Positions 22,384-33,079 of a DNA stretch of 64,000 bases are shown piece after piece. How positions within the stretch are numbered: the first letter of the stretch is position 1; every line of letters begins with the position of its first letter. This DNA is from Piezodorus guildinii (taxonomy: Eukaryota; Arthropoda; Insecta; Hemiptera; Pentatomidae), in assembly GCA_023052935.1 (NCBI GenBank), contig CM041294.1, forward strand, positions 14,681,791 through 14,745,790. Direction: 5' to 3'. The position numbers and the translations under genes were made by a program. Below the pieces are notes generated by a model that saw only the letters and a list, made by a program, of their open reading frames with translations, made no database searches and was not told the origin of the DNA.

Positions 22384-22996
22384 AAGCTGAAGCATTGGAA
22401 AATTCCAAACTTTTGACTTTACTTTTGTCCACCTAAATTGGTGATTTGGCGCACTGTGTGCCGAGCAGTTTCTTGTCGTTTTAGTCTTGTATGAGGATTC
22501 CATGTTAAGCGTTAATAAATATTTATAACTCCACTGTATAAATATCAGGAATTTAATATATTAATAAGATTGTAATGAATAAATTAAGGAAAAAATAAAC
22601 AGTGCGGATAGAGAGGATAAGCCAGGGGGAAACCATAAGTTAAAGAATCCCTATTGAGATTATCCTCTGTTGTGGGGTGATTTTGTGAAAATTCAGCTTG
22701 TGGCTTCTTTTCTCTTTTATTTAAAATTTCAAGGTTATTTTGTATTCCAAGCGTGATATTTGTATTAAGCTTTATTTGTGAAGTTCTTAAACATTATGGA
22801 CGCATGTTAAAATTAAGGTTTTTGTACATTAAAGTTAGTGTCTTGCGGTATAGTCAATTATTATTCATTTATTGTAGCCCTATTTCTAATATTTTAATTT
22901 TAAATTCTAAAAAAGTTATATGAGAAGATTATGTTTTCGAAAACAAATATTAACATGGAAACCTGAAAATTAGAAAAAAAACAGCAACTTGTTATA
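22384..22996. other. Gap, nothing recognised
   Basis: No supported feature. Confidence 0.4.
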
Positions 22997-23621
22997 GGGG
23001 ATCACTTGTAGCTGGGTGGCTAGCATAACAGCCTCCTATGCCAAATGTAACGGGTTTAAACCCACAGGTGGCCCTAGGATTTTTTAAAGGAAGTAAAAAA
23101 TCCTTAGTTATGCCGTCCCTCGGAGGGGACGTTAAAAGGTGGTTCACAGCCTGTGAGATGTCAGGTACTCGTTAAAGATCCCTATCCTAATTAAACCTGG
23201 ATAGGTAAAATTTAGAACTCCCACTGTAGCATCGTCCGATTAGTAGCTTAAAAAAAATAATAAAAAAATAAAAAAAAAATAAACCAGTACCACTACTACC
23301 CATAAAGAGTTTTGGGTTCAGTACATGTAGAGATTCGTAGTGTTTCTAGGCCAACGGCCGTGCAATGAGGTGATTCAGCCGAGATCACTCTCAGCCGCCA
23401 GGTTTTCCCCCATTTTGGGGTACCCACTTTAAAGAGGCTGGGTGTGCCCCAGGAGGGTCTCCATACCCCAGGATCGCCCTCCGGCCGAAATAACAGAATA
23501 AATAATATTCCGCCACAGCCGGGATTCGAACCCAGGACCAGGAGCATAGTCGACTAGCGCTCTACCCTCTAGACCACGCCGCTCCCTTTAGTAGCATAAA
23601 GTGACGTTAAATAAATAAACA
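22997..23621 (+). mobile_element. SINE-2 copy interrupted by SINE-3
   Basis: The tRNA-like head GGATCACTTGTAGCTGGGTG opens at 22999, with box B GTAACGGGTTTAAACCC. The body continues to 23248, is split by another SINE, and resumes at 23588 with TTAGTAGCATAAAGTGACG to the AATAAATAAAC tail. TTGTTATA flanks the whole at about 22989-22996 and 23624-23631. Confidence 0.85.
23249..23587 (-). mobile_element. SINE-3 copy nested in SINE-2
   Basis: On the minus strand it starts GGGAGCGGCGTGGTCTAGAG and has box B GGTTCGAATCCCGGC, clear tRNA-like promoter parts. The A-rich tail is the T-free run TAAAAAAAATAATAAAAA read on the + strand at 23249-23282. The target duplication TTAGTAGC is at 23241-23248 and 23588-23595, so SINE-3 is the younger insertion. 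Confidence 0.88.
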
Positions 23622-23631
23622 ATTGTTATAA

Positions 23632-24160
23632 TTTTTTCATTTTAGTTTTTTGAAAAAAATTGTTATAATTTTTTCATTTTAGTTTAAATAATTCTGACTG
23701 ATGACGACTGGAATGATCAAGATTATTGGAGAGACAGAGTACTGAGGACCGGGATGTGACATCATTGCAGAACCCCGGAGAAAAAAAAAAAAAAAAGTTT
23801 AATTAATAATAATTAGTAAAAAATTCTGTTATTTCTCGCGTCCGGTTTTGTGCGGCTTCTACCTTTCAGTAGAGAAAACTGATTTTTTAAAGGTTCTTTG
23901 TGAATATCATAGAAAATTACTGTGAATTATTTTTATCGGCTCATAAATAACAATTAATGCACTATACCTTAAATACCAGCCCTGGTATCGAAAATGGCAA
24001 AAAAGCTAAAATTAATCGATACTTAGTCTTAAAATCGTGATTAATTTTATGTAAAAGGACCTCCGGAAACAGTTAACAAGCCACATTTGTTAAAAACATA
24101 ATTAATAATTAAAATAACTATAAAAACATAAAATAATTTAAACCTGATTATTATTAATTT
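23632..24160. other. Gap, nothing recognised
   Basis: A duplicated phrase (TTGTTATAATTTTTTCATTT) lies at 23625 and 23659. No gene was identified. Confidence 0.4.
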
Positions 24161-24161
24161 C

Positions 24162-24611
24162 TTGAAATCGAAAAAGGTTGAATTTGAAATGGAAAAGGTC
24201 AAATTTTACTTGGAAAAGTTTGAATTTCTCGTAGAAAAGTTTGAATTTGACTTGGAAAAGGTTGAATTTGACTTGGAAAAGGTTGAATTTGTCTTGGAAA
24301 ATGTTGAATTCGGCTTAAAAAAGGTCGAATTTGACTTGGAAAAGGTTTAATTCTACTTGGAGAAGGTTGAATTTGACTTGGAAAAGGTTGAATTTGACTT
24401 GGATAAGGTTGAATTCGACTTGGAGAAGGTTGAATTCGACTTGGAGAAGGTTGAATTCGGCTTGGAGAAGGTTGAATTTGACTTGGAAAAGGTTAAATTT
24501 GAAATGGAAAAGGTCAAATTTTACTTGGAAAAGTTTGAATTTCCCGTAGAAAAGGTTGAATTCGACTTGAAGAAGATCAATTTGACATGCAAATGCTATA
24601 TATGCCTATAA
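24162..24611 (+). repeat. 21-bp minisatellite with heptad-coding frame
   Basis: About twenty units of a 21-bp repeat, consensus GAATTTGACTTGGAAAAGGT plus T. Read in one frame each unit gives EFDLEKV, so the array translates as a seven-residue alternation of acidic, hydrophobic and basic residues. The frame is open from 24162 to 24611 except for one TAA at 24348-24350, a single-base change from GAA. The first and last few units match each other as a block (GAAATGGAAAAGGTCAAATT, then TTTACTTGGAAAAG), showing a larger-scale duplication. No ATG context, splice sites or homologous protein could be supported, so it is listed as a repeat. Confidence 0.85.
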
Positions 24612-25150
24612 ATGTTTTTTATTAGGATAGAAATAGAATATAAGATTTTTTTGTGTATTAATTCCTTAATTAATACACACATAATTTAAAGTAAAGAGAA
24701 AAAGAAAATAATGCAATCCATATAAATAGTTACTTAAATTTTTCAATAATGAACCATTGTAATCGACCTAGAAAAAATGACTCTCGTCCCTCAATACATG
24801 AGATTTCACGTTTCAAGATAAGAAGAATCCATATATTAAATAATTCTAATTCACACAACTATAGTTGTGGGTTAGCCAATGAATAGTTATTTACATTTGA
24901 CTATCCAATATTAGCGTCATTAAATGCTGGAGTGGGTAAAATTATACTATCCCCGAAACGTCCAAAAAGAAAAGACTGAATAGTGGAAAAAAAAAAAAGA
25001 CCTATTCATTCTTCATTAAATTAATAAAATGAAGGGGCATCAGTTATGGGTGTACTGACATTTGTTGGAGCCGTTTTTGAGAAAATGTGAAATACCACCA
25101 TGCAATTTACAAATTCAGCAGCCAAATGGCTCTTCCAATTATATGAAACT
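24612..25150. other. Gap; degenerate hammerhead-like trace near 24930-24960
   Basis: Mostly AT-rich. CTGGAGTGGG .. CCCCGAAACG near 24919-24962 resembles the family of hammerhead-bearing repeats but lacks the CTGANGA core. No gene seen. Confidence 0.3.
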
Positions 25151-25163
25151 GACGAAAAAGTTG

Positions 25164-25458
25164 GGGGAGCCCGTGACTTAGTGGCTAGCGCGCTAGTCCC
25201 TCATGCTATGGTTGTGAGTTCGAATCCCAATCCCGGCGGGGCTTTTATTAGGATGTAAAAAAATGGGGATTCACTCACAGCCTCTCCCCCGGGTATGTGA
25301 GACTCGTCAGCCTAAGGGTGGCCACTCACAAAATTAGGCGTAGAGAGTGATGACCCTACACTAAAAATTGCATCGTGAAACGTGAGTGTTAAACTCCCAG
25401 GAGTTTACACCGCGAAGCCCAGGGCCTACACGGCCTGTCGCGCCACTGGAAGATGGAA
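25164..25458 (+). mobile_element. SINE-1 copy, 13-bp target duplication
   Basis: The tRNA-like head GGAGCCCGTGACTTAGTGGC is followed by GTTCGAATCCC (box B) and the family body. GACGAAAAAGTTG flanks it at 25151-25163 and 25459-25471. Confidence 0.9.
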
Positions 25459-25599
25459 GACGAAAAAGTTGCTGTCTTCTGGGAAAAATATCTATTTTAA
25501 TATAGAATTTCAGTCAAAAACGACTTTTTTTTTAGCGAGACTTAACACATAAAGAACATTTAACGTGACTCCGTCGTTCGAATCTTAAGACATGTAATT

Positions 25600-26195
25600 A
25601 ATAATAGTAATAATATAATAATAATAGGCTTACCGAACCCGAAGGTTCGATGCCGATACCACCATATTCCGTCTACACAGACTCGTCCAAGATTAGCCTT
25701 AACGCAATCCTCCCATCGACGCTTCGGCCTACCTTTCGGACGCTTACCAGTCGGATCAGCAAATACCAACTTTCTCGGAATCCGTTCCTCACCGAGCCCT
25801 ACAATTTTACTCGCCCATTTGAGTCTCCGCGACGCTATCAACTCAATTATATTCACAGGATACAAGTTCCGCAATTCCCCGTTGTGCAACCTTCTAAACT
25901 CCCCAGTGCCCTCATCTCTCTTCGGACCAAATATTTTACATAGAACCTTATTTTCGAAAACCTTAAGCCGTTGTTCATCCTTCAAAGTAAGCGGCCACGT
26001 TTCACATCCGTAAAGAACCGTTGGAAGAATAATAGTTTTATAAATTCTAACCTTTAAGTTTTTAGATAGAAGCCGTGATGAAGTAACTTAGCAACTGAAT
26101 AATAACACCCATTTCCCACCTTTAACCGGGACTTTATTTCTTCCTGAATTTCATTTTTTCTTGTTATCATTGAACCTAAATACTTGAATTTCTCT
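25600..26195 (-). pseudogene. RTE-like LINE, reverse transcriptase C-terminus
   Basis: On the minus strand, 26195 down to about 26060 reads VEKFKYLGSMITRKNEIQEE, and 25985 to 25650 reads LKDEQRLKVFENKVL, KIFGPKRDEGTGEFRRLHN, RRLKWASKIVGLGEER and GKRPKGRPKRRWEDCVK. This is the thumb and C-terminal tail common to RTE-type LINEs. The catalytic palm is missing, a stop and a frameshift break it, and an (ATT)n tail at 25600-25626 marks the 3' end. Confidence 0.82.
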
Positions 26196-26234
26196 ACGTG
26201 TTCAAAAGTCATGTAATTAATATGAAAACAAAAT

Positions 26235-26302
26235 AAAAAAATTTCAAGATTACAATACTTTTCCTTATTATATATTCCATATATAGAAAAGTAGAAGTCA
26301 TT
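26235..26302 (+). repeat. GTAAG repeat, right-end fragment
   Basis: Diverged right end: TTTCAAGATTACAATACTTT, then CCTTATTATATATTCCATAT and AAAAGTAGAAGT. Confidence 0.5.
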
Positions 26303-26698
26303 AATAATTTATGTTAATTTTAAGCATTGACTGGAAACTTTTTTTTTTTTAAATATCTTTAAAATCAATGATAGTCTATATGATGGCGCTTCTATTGACG
26401 TTTGTTACATAATATTGGTTTTATAAAATTCAAGATACCTCAAAAGAACTGGACTTAATCCAATTGGGTTTGGATTAATCTGATTAGGTTATTGGGTTTA
26501 TCTGAGATATATACCAGTCACTGCCCATTGTAGCTTCCAGTTTCACTGCCCATGATGGAGCCATGTGATTCTCACCAATGCAGCAACTTCACATTTTGGG
26601 CACCCCAAGCAAGGTATTTATCTATTTTTTATTTATAAGCTTAAATCATCATAATCCTTCGGACATGCATCGAGATATCATTTAAAATAGCAGATTTC

Positions 26699-27428
26699 CA
26701 ATATCTTCCAAAAAAAGCTTTTACAGAAAAACTTTAACGAGTCAACGTTTCGGGGGCCTTCCCCATCATCAGGACTCACTGAGTTGTCTGACAAGTTAAA
26801 AATCCATTTTTATAATTTAAAAATGTTGTCATAAAGTGTTTAAAATAAAATTATATTGCACAGGGAACAACAATCATCCCCCCTCACATATTCGTTGGCC
26901 CCTTATCATGTGGCCAAAGAATATGTGAGGTCTAAAGCGCAGTCATCGTTGGTAAACAACAGATGTGACATTAAAATCAATTTTATTAATTTTCTTTTAG
27001 CAAGGATGTAGGAAGCTCGAAAAATGAGGAAAGCTAGTTTTTTTTTTTAATTTAAGAATTAATTCGTACACAATGACTGGCTAGAATCATTTGTAAAATT
27101 GTTTCCACTTTTAAGAGGTCCGCAGGTGGTCCTAGGATTTTTTAATGGGAGTAAAAAATCCTTAGTTATGCCGTCCTTTGGAGGGGACGTTAAAAGGGAG
27201 TCCTGAGCCTGTGCCTGGCCTCTTATCATGTGGCCAAAGAATATGTGAGGTAGGATGATTGTTGTTCCCTGACAATATAATTTTATTTTAAAGAATTTTT
27301 GACAATATTTTTAAATTATAAAAATGGATTTTTAACTTGTCAGACAACTCATTGAGTCCTGATGATGGGGAAGGCCCCCGAAACGTTGACTCGTTAAAGT
27401 TTTTCTGTAAAAGCTTTTTTTTGGAAGA
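26699..27428. mobile_element. Foldback element with two intact hammerhead cores
   Basis: The left arm from 26699 (AATATCTTCCAAAAAAAGCT) is the reverse complement of the right arm ending at 27428 (TTTTTTTTGGAAGATATT), with arms of about 230 bp. Each arm carries GAGTC, CTGATGA, stem II GGGG-AAGG-CCCC, GAAAC, GTT, GACTC: + strand CTGATGA 27359-27365 and GAAA 27380-27383; minus strand 26766-26772 and 26748-26751. GAGTC and GACTC can pair as stem I, leaving ACGU as a minimal stem III and GUU as the cleavage triplet. The centre contains a smaller palindrome around CCTCACATATTC and a SINE-2 fragment. The right outer flank is cut by a mariner. Confidence 0.8.
27118..27215 (+). mobile_element. SINE-2 fragment inside the foldback
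   Basis: The middle of the SINE-2 body (GCAGGTGGTCCTAGGATTTT, TTAGTTATGCCGTCC, GGGGACGTTAAAAGG). The tRNA head and the tail are missing. Confidence 0.75.
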
Positions 27429-27448
27429 TATTAGAAACCTACTATTGG

Positions 27449-28246
27449 GTTGTTTCACATGAAATGTCCGTTTTTATAGTGTCTGAAATACATAAAGGAT
27501 TTTGCTGGTCTCTGTTGTTTTCTTCCGTATTCTTCCTTACATATTTAAAGTAAACAGTTACTAATCCTCTACCTTTGTATTATAAACATTAGCTTACCAA
27601 TCAATTACCCACTTTTTAGTATACCTCCAAATATGAACATGGAAACACACGATTTTCGAGTCATATTTTTGTACGAGTTTAAACTTGGCCATTCAGCAGC
27701 TGAGGCCGCTAGAAATATTTGTAAGGCGTTTGGGGAAGGGAGTGTTAATGAACGGACCATTCGACGTTGGTTTGCTAAATTTCCAGCTAGGGATACCGAC
27801 TTGGAAAACTTGCCCCGATGAAGACCTCCGTCCGTAATAGACAACGATGTCCTCAAATATAGAGTAGAAGGGTACCTCATGATCTCACTGAGCGGCATGT
27901 TTCAAAACATACCGTGCAAAAATTGAAAGAACTGGGCAACGAAGTTCTTCCGCACCCACCATATTCTCCCGACTTATCTCCAACAGATTTCCACCTTTTT
28001 AGGAATTTAGACAACTTCGTCAAAGGAAAACTTTTTGAAAATGATGATCAAGTGAAAAGTGCGTTTTCAGATTTTGTTTCACTTCAAAGCTCAGAGTTTC
28101 TCAGTTCGGGGATAAAAAAGTTTGGTGACACGTTGAGAAAAATATGTAGAAATAGAAGGTAAATACTTCGAATAAAATTATCTTGTTTTCATATCGTATT
28201 TTTAATAAAAATCCTTTACCTTGAAAACGGACATTTCATGTGACAA
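27449..28246 (+). pseudogene. Internally deleted mariner transposon
   Basis: The left inverted repeat TTGGGTTGTTTCACATGAAA follows TA at 27447-27448; the right end has TTTCATGTGACAA and is slightly truncated. The N-terminal piece (27633-27821) reads FLYEFKLGHSAAEAARNIC and FGEGSVNERTIRRWFAKF, the mariner helix-turn-helix. After a break, 27914-28162 reads LKELGNEVLPHPPYSPDLSP, TDFHLFRNLDNFVKGKLFEN, the C-terminal part with the third catalytic Asp. The first two catalytic Asp residues are deleted, so it cannot encode a working transposase. It is a sister of the copy at 5506-6721 and shares nearly the same deletion span. Confidence 0.88.
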
Positions 28247-28490
28247 TATTAATAACACTATTTTTACGTCATGAAATGAAATGTTTTAGTACGATTTGGA
28301 TTAAAACTAAATGCCTAATTAATACTTTAAAAAATAATTGCATTTCTAAATCGCGTTTTTAAAGGACTTGAGAGTTCATTAGATAAAATCAAATAGAAGA
28401 TTTTGATATAACTAAATGATGAGAATAAAATTTGTGAAAAAATCAATTTCATACAAAATTTAGCACCTTTTGGAAATCAACGTCTCAATT
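28247..28490 (-). mobile_element. MITE-A fragment
   Basis: Shares ATGAAATGAAATGTTTTAGT, ACTTGAGAGTTCATTAGATA and the terminal repeat CCTTTTGGAAATCAACGTCT with the MITE at 48541-48926. Its other end has been lost next to the mariner. Confidence 0.7.
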
Positions 28491-28694
28491 ATCCACTTTG
28501 AAATTAAAGAAAATTTGGTTAAATATCTATTTAAAGAAATATTGTGGAGGCAAATAATCCTACTCCCCTTCCTAGATCGATACCCACAAACAGTTCAGCA
28601 CTTCTGAAAATATTAATTGAACTTAATTATAAAATTGAATTTAACTCTTTGCATGCAAAATTGCATGGATGGACTGACACCTTCTCAGCTCACA

Positions 28695-28745
28695 CAACCA
28701 CCCTGAAGAAGGCCTATAATTTAGGCCGAAACGTCGGCACCAATA
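28695..28745 (+). other. Hammerhead-ribozyme-like core
   Basis: CTGAAGA at 28703-28709, a perfect six-pair stem GGCCTA/TAGGCC, GAAA at 28728-28731, then C-GTC. This fits the conserved hammerhead core with the canonical GUC triplet. Stem I pairing with the upstream bases looks weak (about two pairs), so activity is doubtful. Confidence 0.5.
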
Positions 28746-29294
28746 AATTAAGTTTACGCTTAATTGTGTGTTAAATTTACTTAAACCAACTTCTCTCATA
28801 TATACACACAGTCAACCATTGTCACTTCATAAAATTGTAAATATTATAAATTTGTATAGGAATAGAAGAAAAAAAAAATCGAAAATGTATTTAAAATATG
28901 TCCAAGTGATTGGACAAGTATGCTGTGGGCTGCATTCCCAAATAAATAAAGCATTTCTCTCTCTTATTGGAGTATTCTCAAGGAGTAGTGTCTATACATG
29001 TATTCCATGTCGTTTTATTATATTTTCATCATAATTACTTGATGTATTTCTTCATACACTTGTAAATATCGATAAATGTGTTTAAAAAAAAAAAAGTATT
29101 CATTGAATATTATATGGTAGTAAATCAAAGCTGCCATGTACTATCATCACGCCTCCTATATAAACGCTTTCACAATTTCGACAATAAATCACAAAATCTT
29201 CAACATACTTTTACTATAAATCACACATCATTTATTTACTTAAATCTGCATGAAATATTTTGATAAAATGTCTTCAATCCTCCTCCGGTTTCAG

Positions 29295-32200
29295 GGTCGC
29301 TGCTGGAGGGACCCGTATGCTGGGCTGGAACCTTAGCCCGGAAGATCTTGTTCATATTCCAGAGCATTGGCTGAAATACCCGGAGCCGAAACCGGTCTAC
29401 AACTATGCCTTGGGAGTTCTGTATATTGTCTTCATGTTTGTCGCACTCCTCGGCAATGGACTCGTCATATGGATATTTTCATCGTATGTATAAATGAAAA
29501 AGTTATAATGCGAATATATCGTATATTATTATTATAACAGTAGTATTATTTTGTTAAGGAAAGTTTAACATATAAATAGGTGATACTTATGAAGTTTTAA
29601 TTTTTGTAATTATCATTCTTGTGTATTTTCATTAATTGCTAATCATACTTCTCATAAATGTCTAGTCATATTGTGGAAGCAGATACTAGTTCTTTTTTTT
29701 TTTTTTTTTTTTAAGCCCCATATGAGTTGGGGTTGGAAATCGGAAATTAGGAAGGAATATGGGATCTCTTTTACTGCATTACATGCATTATAAGAGGGAG
29801 AGAGGATACAAAATTTGATGGGGCTCACTAGTCTTTCTGAGTCAGTCAAGTTATGGTTTCTCAGTCTAGTCTGAGGATCTGTACATAGTCTTGCCAGCGC
29901 TGTGGCCGTCCTGTCGGAGTCAGTGTGTTAAACAGTGGGTTCGTACAGTACCGGAGACTATCAAAGAATTTGTCTCCGGGAGATGAACTTAGTCACGGTC
30001 GGAAGTTCGAAGGTGTCGTGTATTTGGTCTGTTTTCGTCCTCTGTAGAGAAGTATGCCTCACTATTCGTCTCAGTACTCCATTTTGAAACTGCTGGAGCT
30101 TTTTTGCTATGGTTGGTGATATATTAGTTAGCATCGGTGCTCCGTATAGGAGGGCCGGTCTAATTAATGATTTATATATTAATATTTTCAGGCGGAGGGA
30201 TAGATTCGGCGACGTTAGTAAATTATTTAGTCGATAGGACTTGGTCCTAGCCTAGCTAATCTTTTTGAGACAGTGATTAGACAATTTGAGGTGATTGTCA
30301 AGGGCGATGCCCAGGTAAACGATCCTATTGGCCGGCTTGTTTTTTATTCCCGCTACCTCGTAGGTCTTCGGTAGACGGCGCTTATTCTTCTGGTCTTCTT
30401 GGGATTAACTGTAATATTTAATCTCTCCGGCTTTTTTGTTATCTCATTACAAGCCAACTCCGCCTGATGTAGAGCTGTCTCTGCGTTCATCGAGCTACTG
30501 TAAATCGCAATGTCATCGGTATAGGCCGCTACAGTAGCTGTTTTGTATTTTGCTCCAACAGTTTCAGCTGTGTATATAGAGAATAGTACTGGTGATAGCA
30601 CAGACCCTTGAGGAACTCCGCAGGTAAAGACCTCAAGTGGAACAAAAAAGTTCACATAACTCACAGTCCGATTCTCAACATTTTGGGAAGGAAAATCAAA
30701 TTTCGAGTTTGTTCTGGTTACCCGTGGTTTTCATTATAAAAACTCAAGTATATCTCCTTGATGTGCACGCACAGAAAAATAAGTGGTACCAAATGAAAGA
30801 TGAGAAAATTTCCAAGATGGTTGACAAGTCGAATCCTCAAAATAGGAAAGTAAGTTTCTTACAACTTGATGCAGAAATATAAAGTTTGACATTTCTAGGA
30901 ATATTTGGAACGTTTCAAACAACTTGTTAAGAATTGAAATAGTCTTATGTTTATATCTCCATTTATAATTTTATTTGTTTTTGTGATTCATAGCGTGCAA
31001 GCGTGACAGTCAATTATTTTATTCTATTAGAAACAGCTGTTGAGTGACCGCGGGGCAGAGTGCATTCTGGGATTGTAAGAGAGAGAGTTAAGGAGTCACT
31101 CGCGAGTGTAGGCGGTGTTTAATTAAGTTGGTTGTCGCTGAATATCGCATATTTTTCGTATAATCGCAACTCGCACATCATCCTAGAAGATTGTCTCAGA
31201 ATTGTCGCATGGAGTAGGAGTCGCAGAAGGAAAGAAAGGATCATCGCAGAGGGGAGAGGGAAGGAAGCCATCACGGATAGAAATAATCACCACCTTGCAC
31301 ACTATAAACAGTATGTTGTTTTATTTTAATTAATATAAGCCTGTTCATGTTCTCTCTTTTATCATTTCATTTATTTACCCTCAACAAAATTACACGGATT
31401 GACAGATAATTCAGCGATTCACAACAACGACCGGGATAAGGGCTGCGAGCAAACGCGTTAGTCGCCCCTCTTCCCAACACATCTCACTCTTTTATGGTTT
31501 GGTTTTTAATTACCCGGATCTCAAAAAAACTTCTTCGTTTAATTAACTTTATAATGATGCAAATAATCCTAACTTAATTGAGCAATCTAGGATGAGAGGA
31601 GGCGTAAATTAACAAAATCTGGTGCGGGCAACACACGACTTTCACTTACCTCCATTTTTAAAATCGATGAAAGAATTTTCAAATAGAGTCAGAGATAAAA
31701 ACACGTGAAACTAAATAATTAATAATTAATTAATTATAATAATAATTAAATAGTTAATTAAATTGAATTTATATAGAACCATGTGTTTTATTAAAAAATC
31801 TATTATAGTATTATCTAAAATAATCATTAAGTTTTATCTTCTTTTCATCACTCTCTATTAACTTTTAAAAGCTTGAGTATAAGATAATATTTTTTTCTAA
31901 AATCTTTAGCTTAGCAACGGTATATCATAAATGTATATTACTGCTATTATGTTCAAAAACAAAAAATTGCATTAAAAAAATATTTTTTCTGTTTTCTCCT
32001 TTAGTTTGGTATCGAATTTATTCAATTTATATATTTACCTGTTTTTCATCAGCGTTAACAAGATAATATAGTTATTTTTATGGAATCGACAAAATTAAAG
32101 GTACTTTAGGGAAAGAAAATTTAAAATATCGGCATTTAAGCCCTGTCAGACCATTTTAATAAGAATGAAAACTACATGATATTAAAGCCCATTAAATTCT

Positions 32201-33038
32201 ACATCGATATAGCGAGTTTAATCAAAATCGTCGGAACCGTTTTCTATAAAATCGAAAAAAGGTGAAAAATGCACGATATAAAGTGCCTCTTCTGGTAAGC
32301 TCATATTAATGAAAAGGGTTTTGTAACGTCTCGGGAGCATATTTGTCTTAAATATGAAATTTCAGTTTTATAGGACTTACCGTTTCCGCCCGGGAGTTAC
32401 CACTCACACACAGACACACAGACCTTTTTGCAGGACTTGGTTATTTGGACTCAGGGAACCCTAAAATGTGTGTTTCAGTTGAAAACTGGAATTCGAAAAT
32501 TTTCACGATCGTAATACTTTCCCTTACTATATATAGTAAGTGAAAGTAAAAAAACTGACCTTACTGGAAATAATAGTTTTTAAGAAATGAGGTTTTAAAA
32601 AAAAAAAAAATGAAATATGACAGATTTATAAGCTACATGTTTTCCTTACAAAATTGATTGTCTTCGCACCTGTAATTTTATGAATAAGGAATTGAGATAA
32701 AGATTTTAAAGGGGAGCTCGTGGCTGTTAGTTGGAATCCTAGTCCTGGGAGGACTTTTTCAGGCATGGGATTAAATGGGGTATGTGAGACCCGTTAGCCA
32801 ACTGGTGGCCACTCACAGTAATAGGCGTAGGGAATGATGACCCTATCCCTATCAGGGAGTGGGTTAGCGCGCGTTGCTTTAAGAGCGCGTTACCTAGCAA
32901 CACAGAGGACCAAATAATTTGAAACCAAATAATTACGAAATCGAGACTCAGTTTTGGATGACTTTTATTTCAGCATTTATCCCCCGCCCTCACTCCCTGG
33001 CCCGAGAAACCCCGTATAATAGCCTTCAAAGGGGAAGT

Positions 33039-33079
<41 letters not shown>

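Noticed and set aside
24162..24611. CRISPR-like array
   Set aside because: There are no spacers: it is a continuous 21-bp tandem repeat in a eukaryotic genome.
29260..29294. Opsin start codon just upstream of the first visible exon
   Set aside because: The in-frame start would be a TTG inside the intron's pyrimidine tract, and a good 3' splice site ends at 29294; the true start must be in an earlier exon.
31132..31329. A 65-residue frame conserved at 31132 and 39444
   Set aside because: It lies inside both solo LTRs; the conservation reflects the LTR, and there is no family match.
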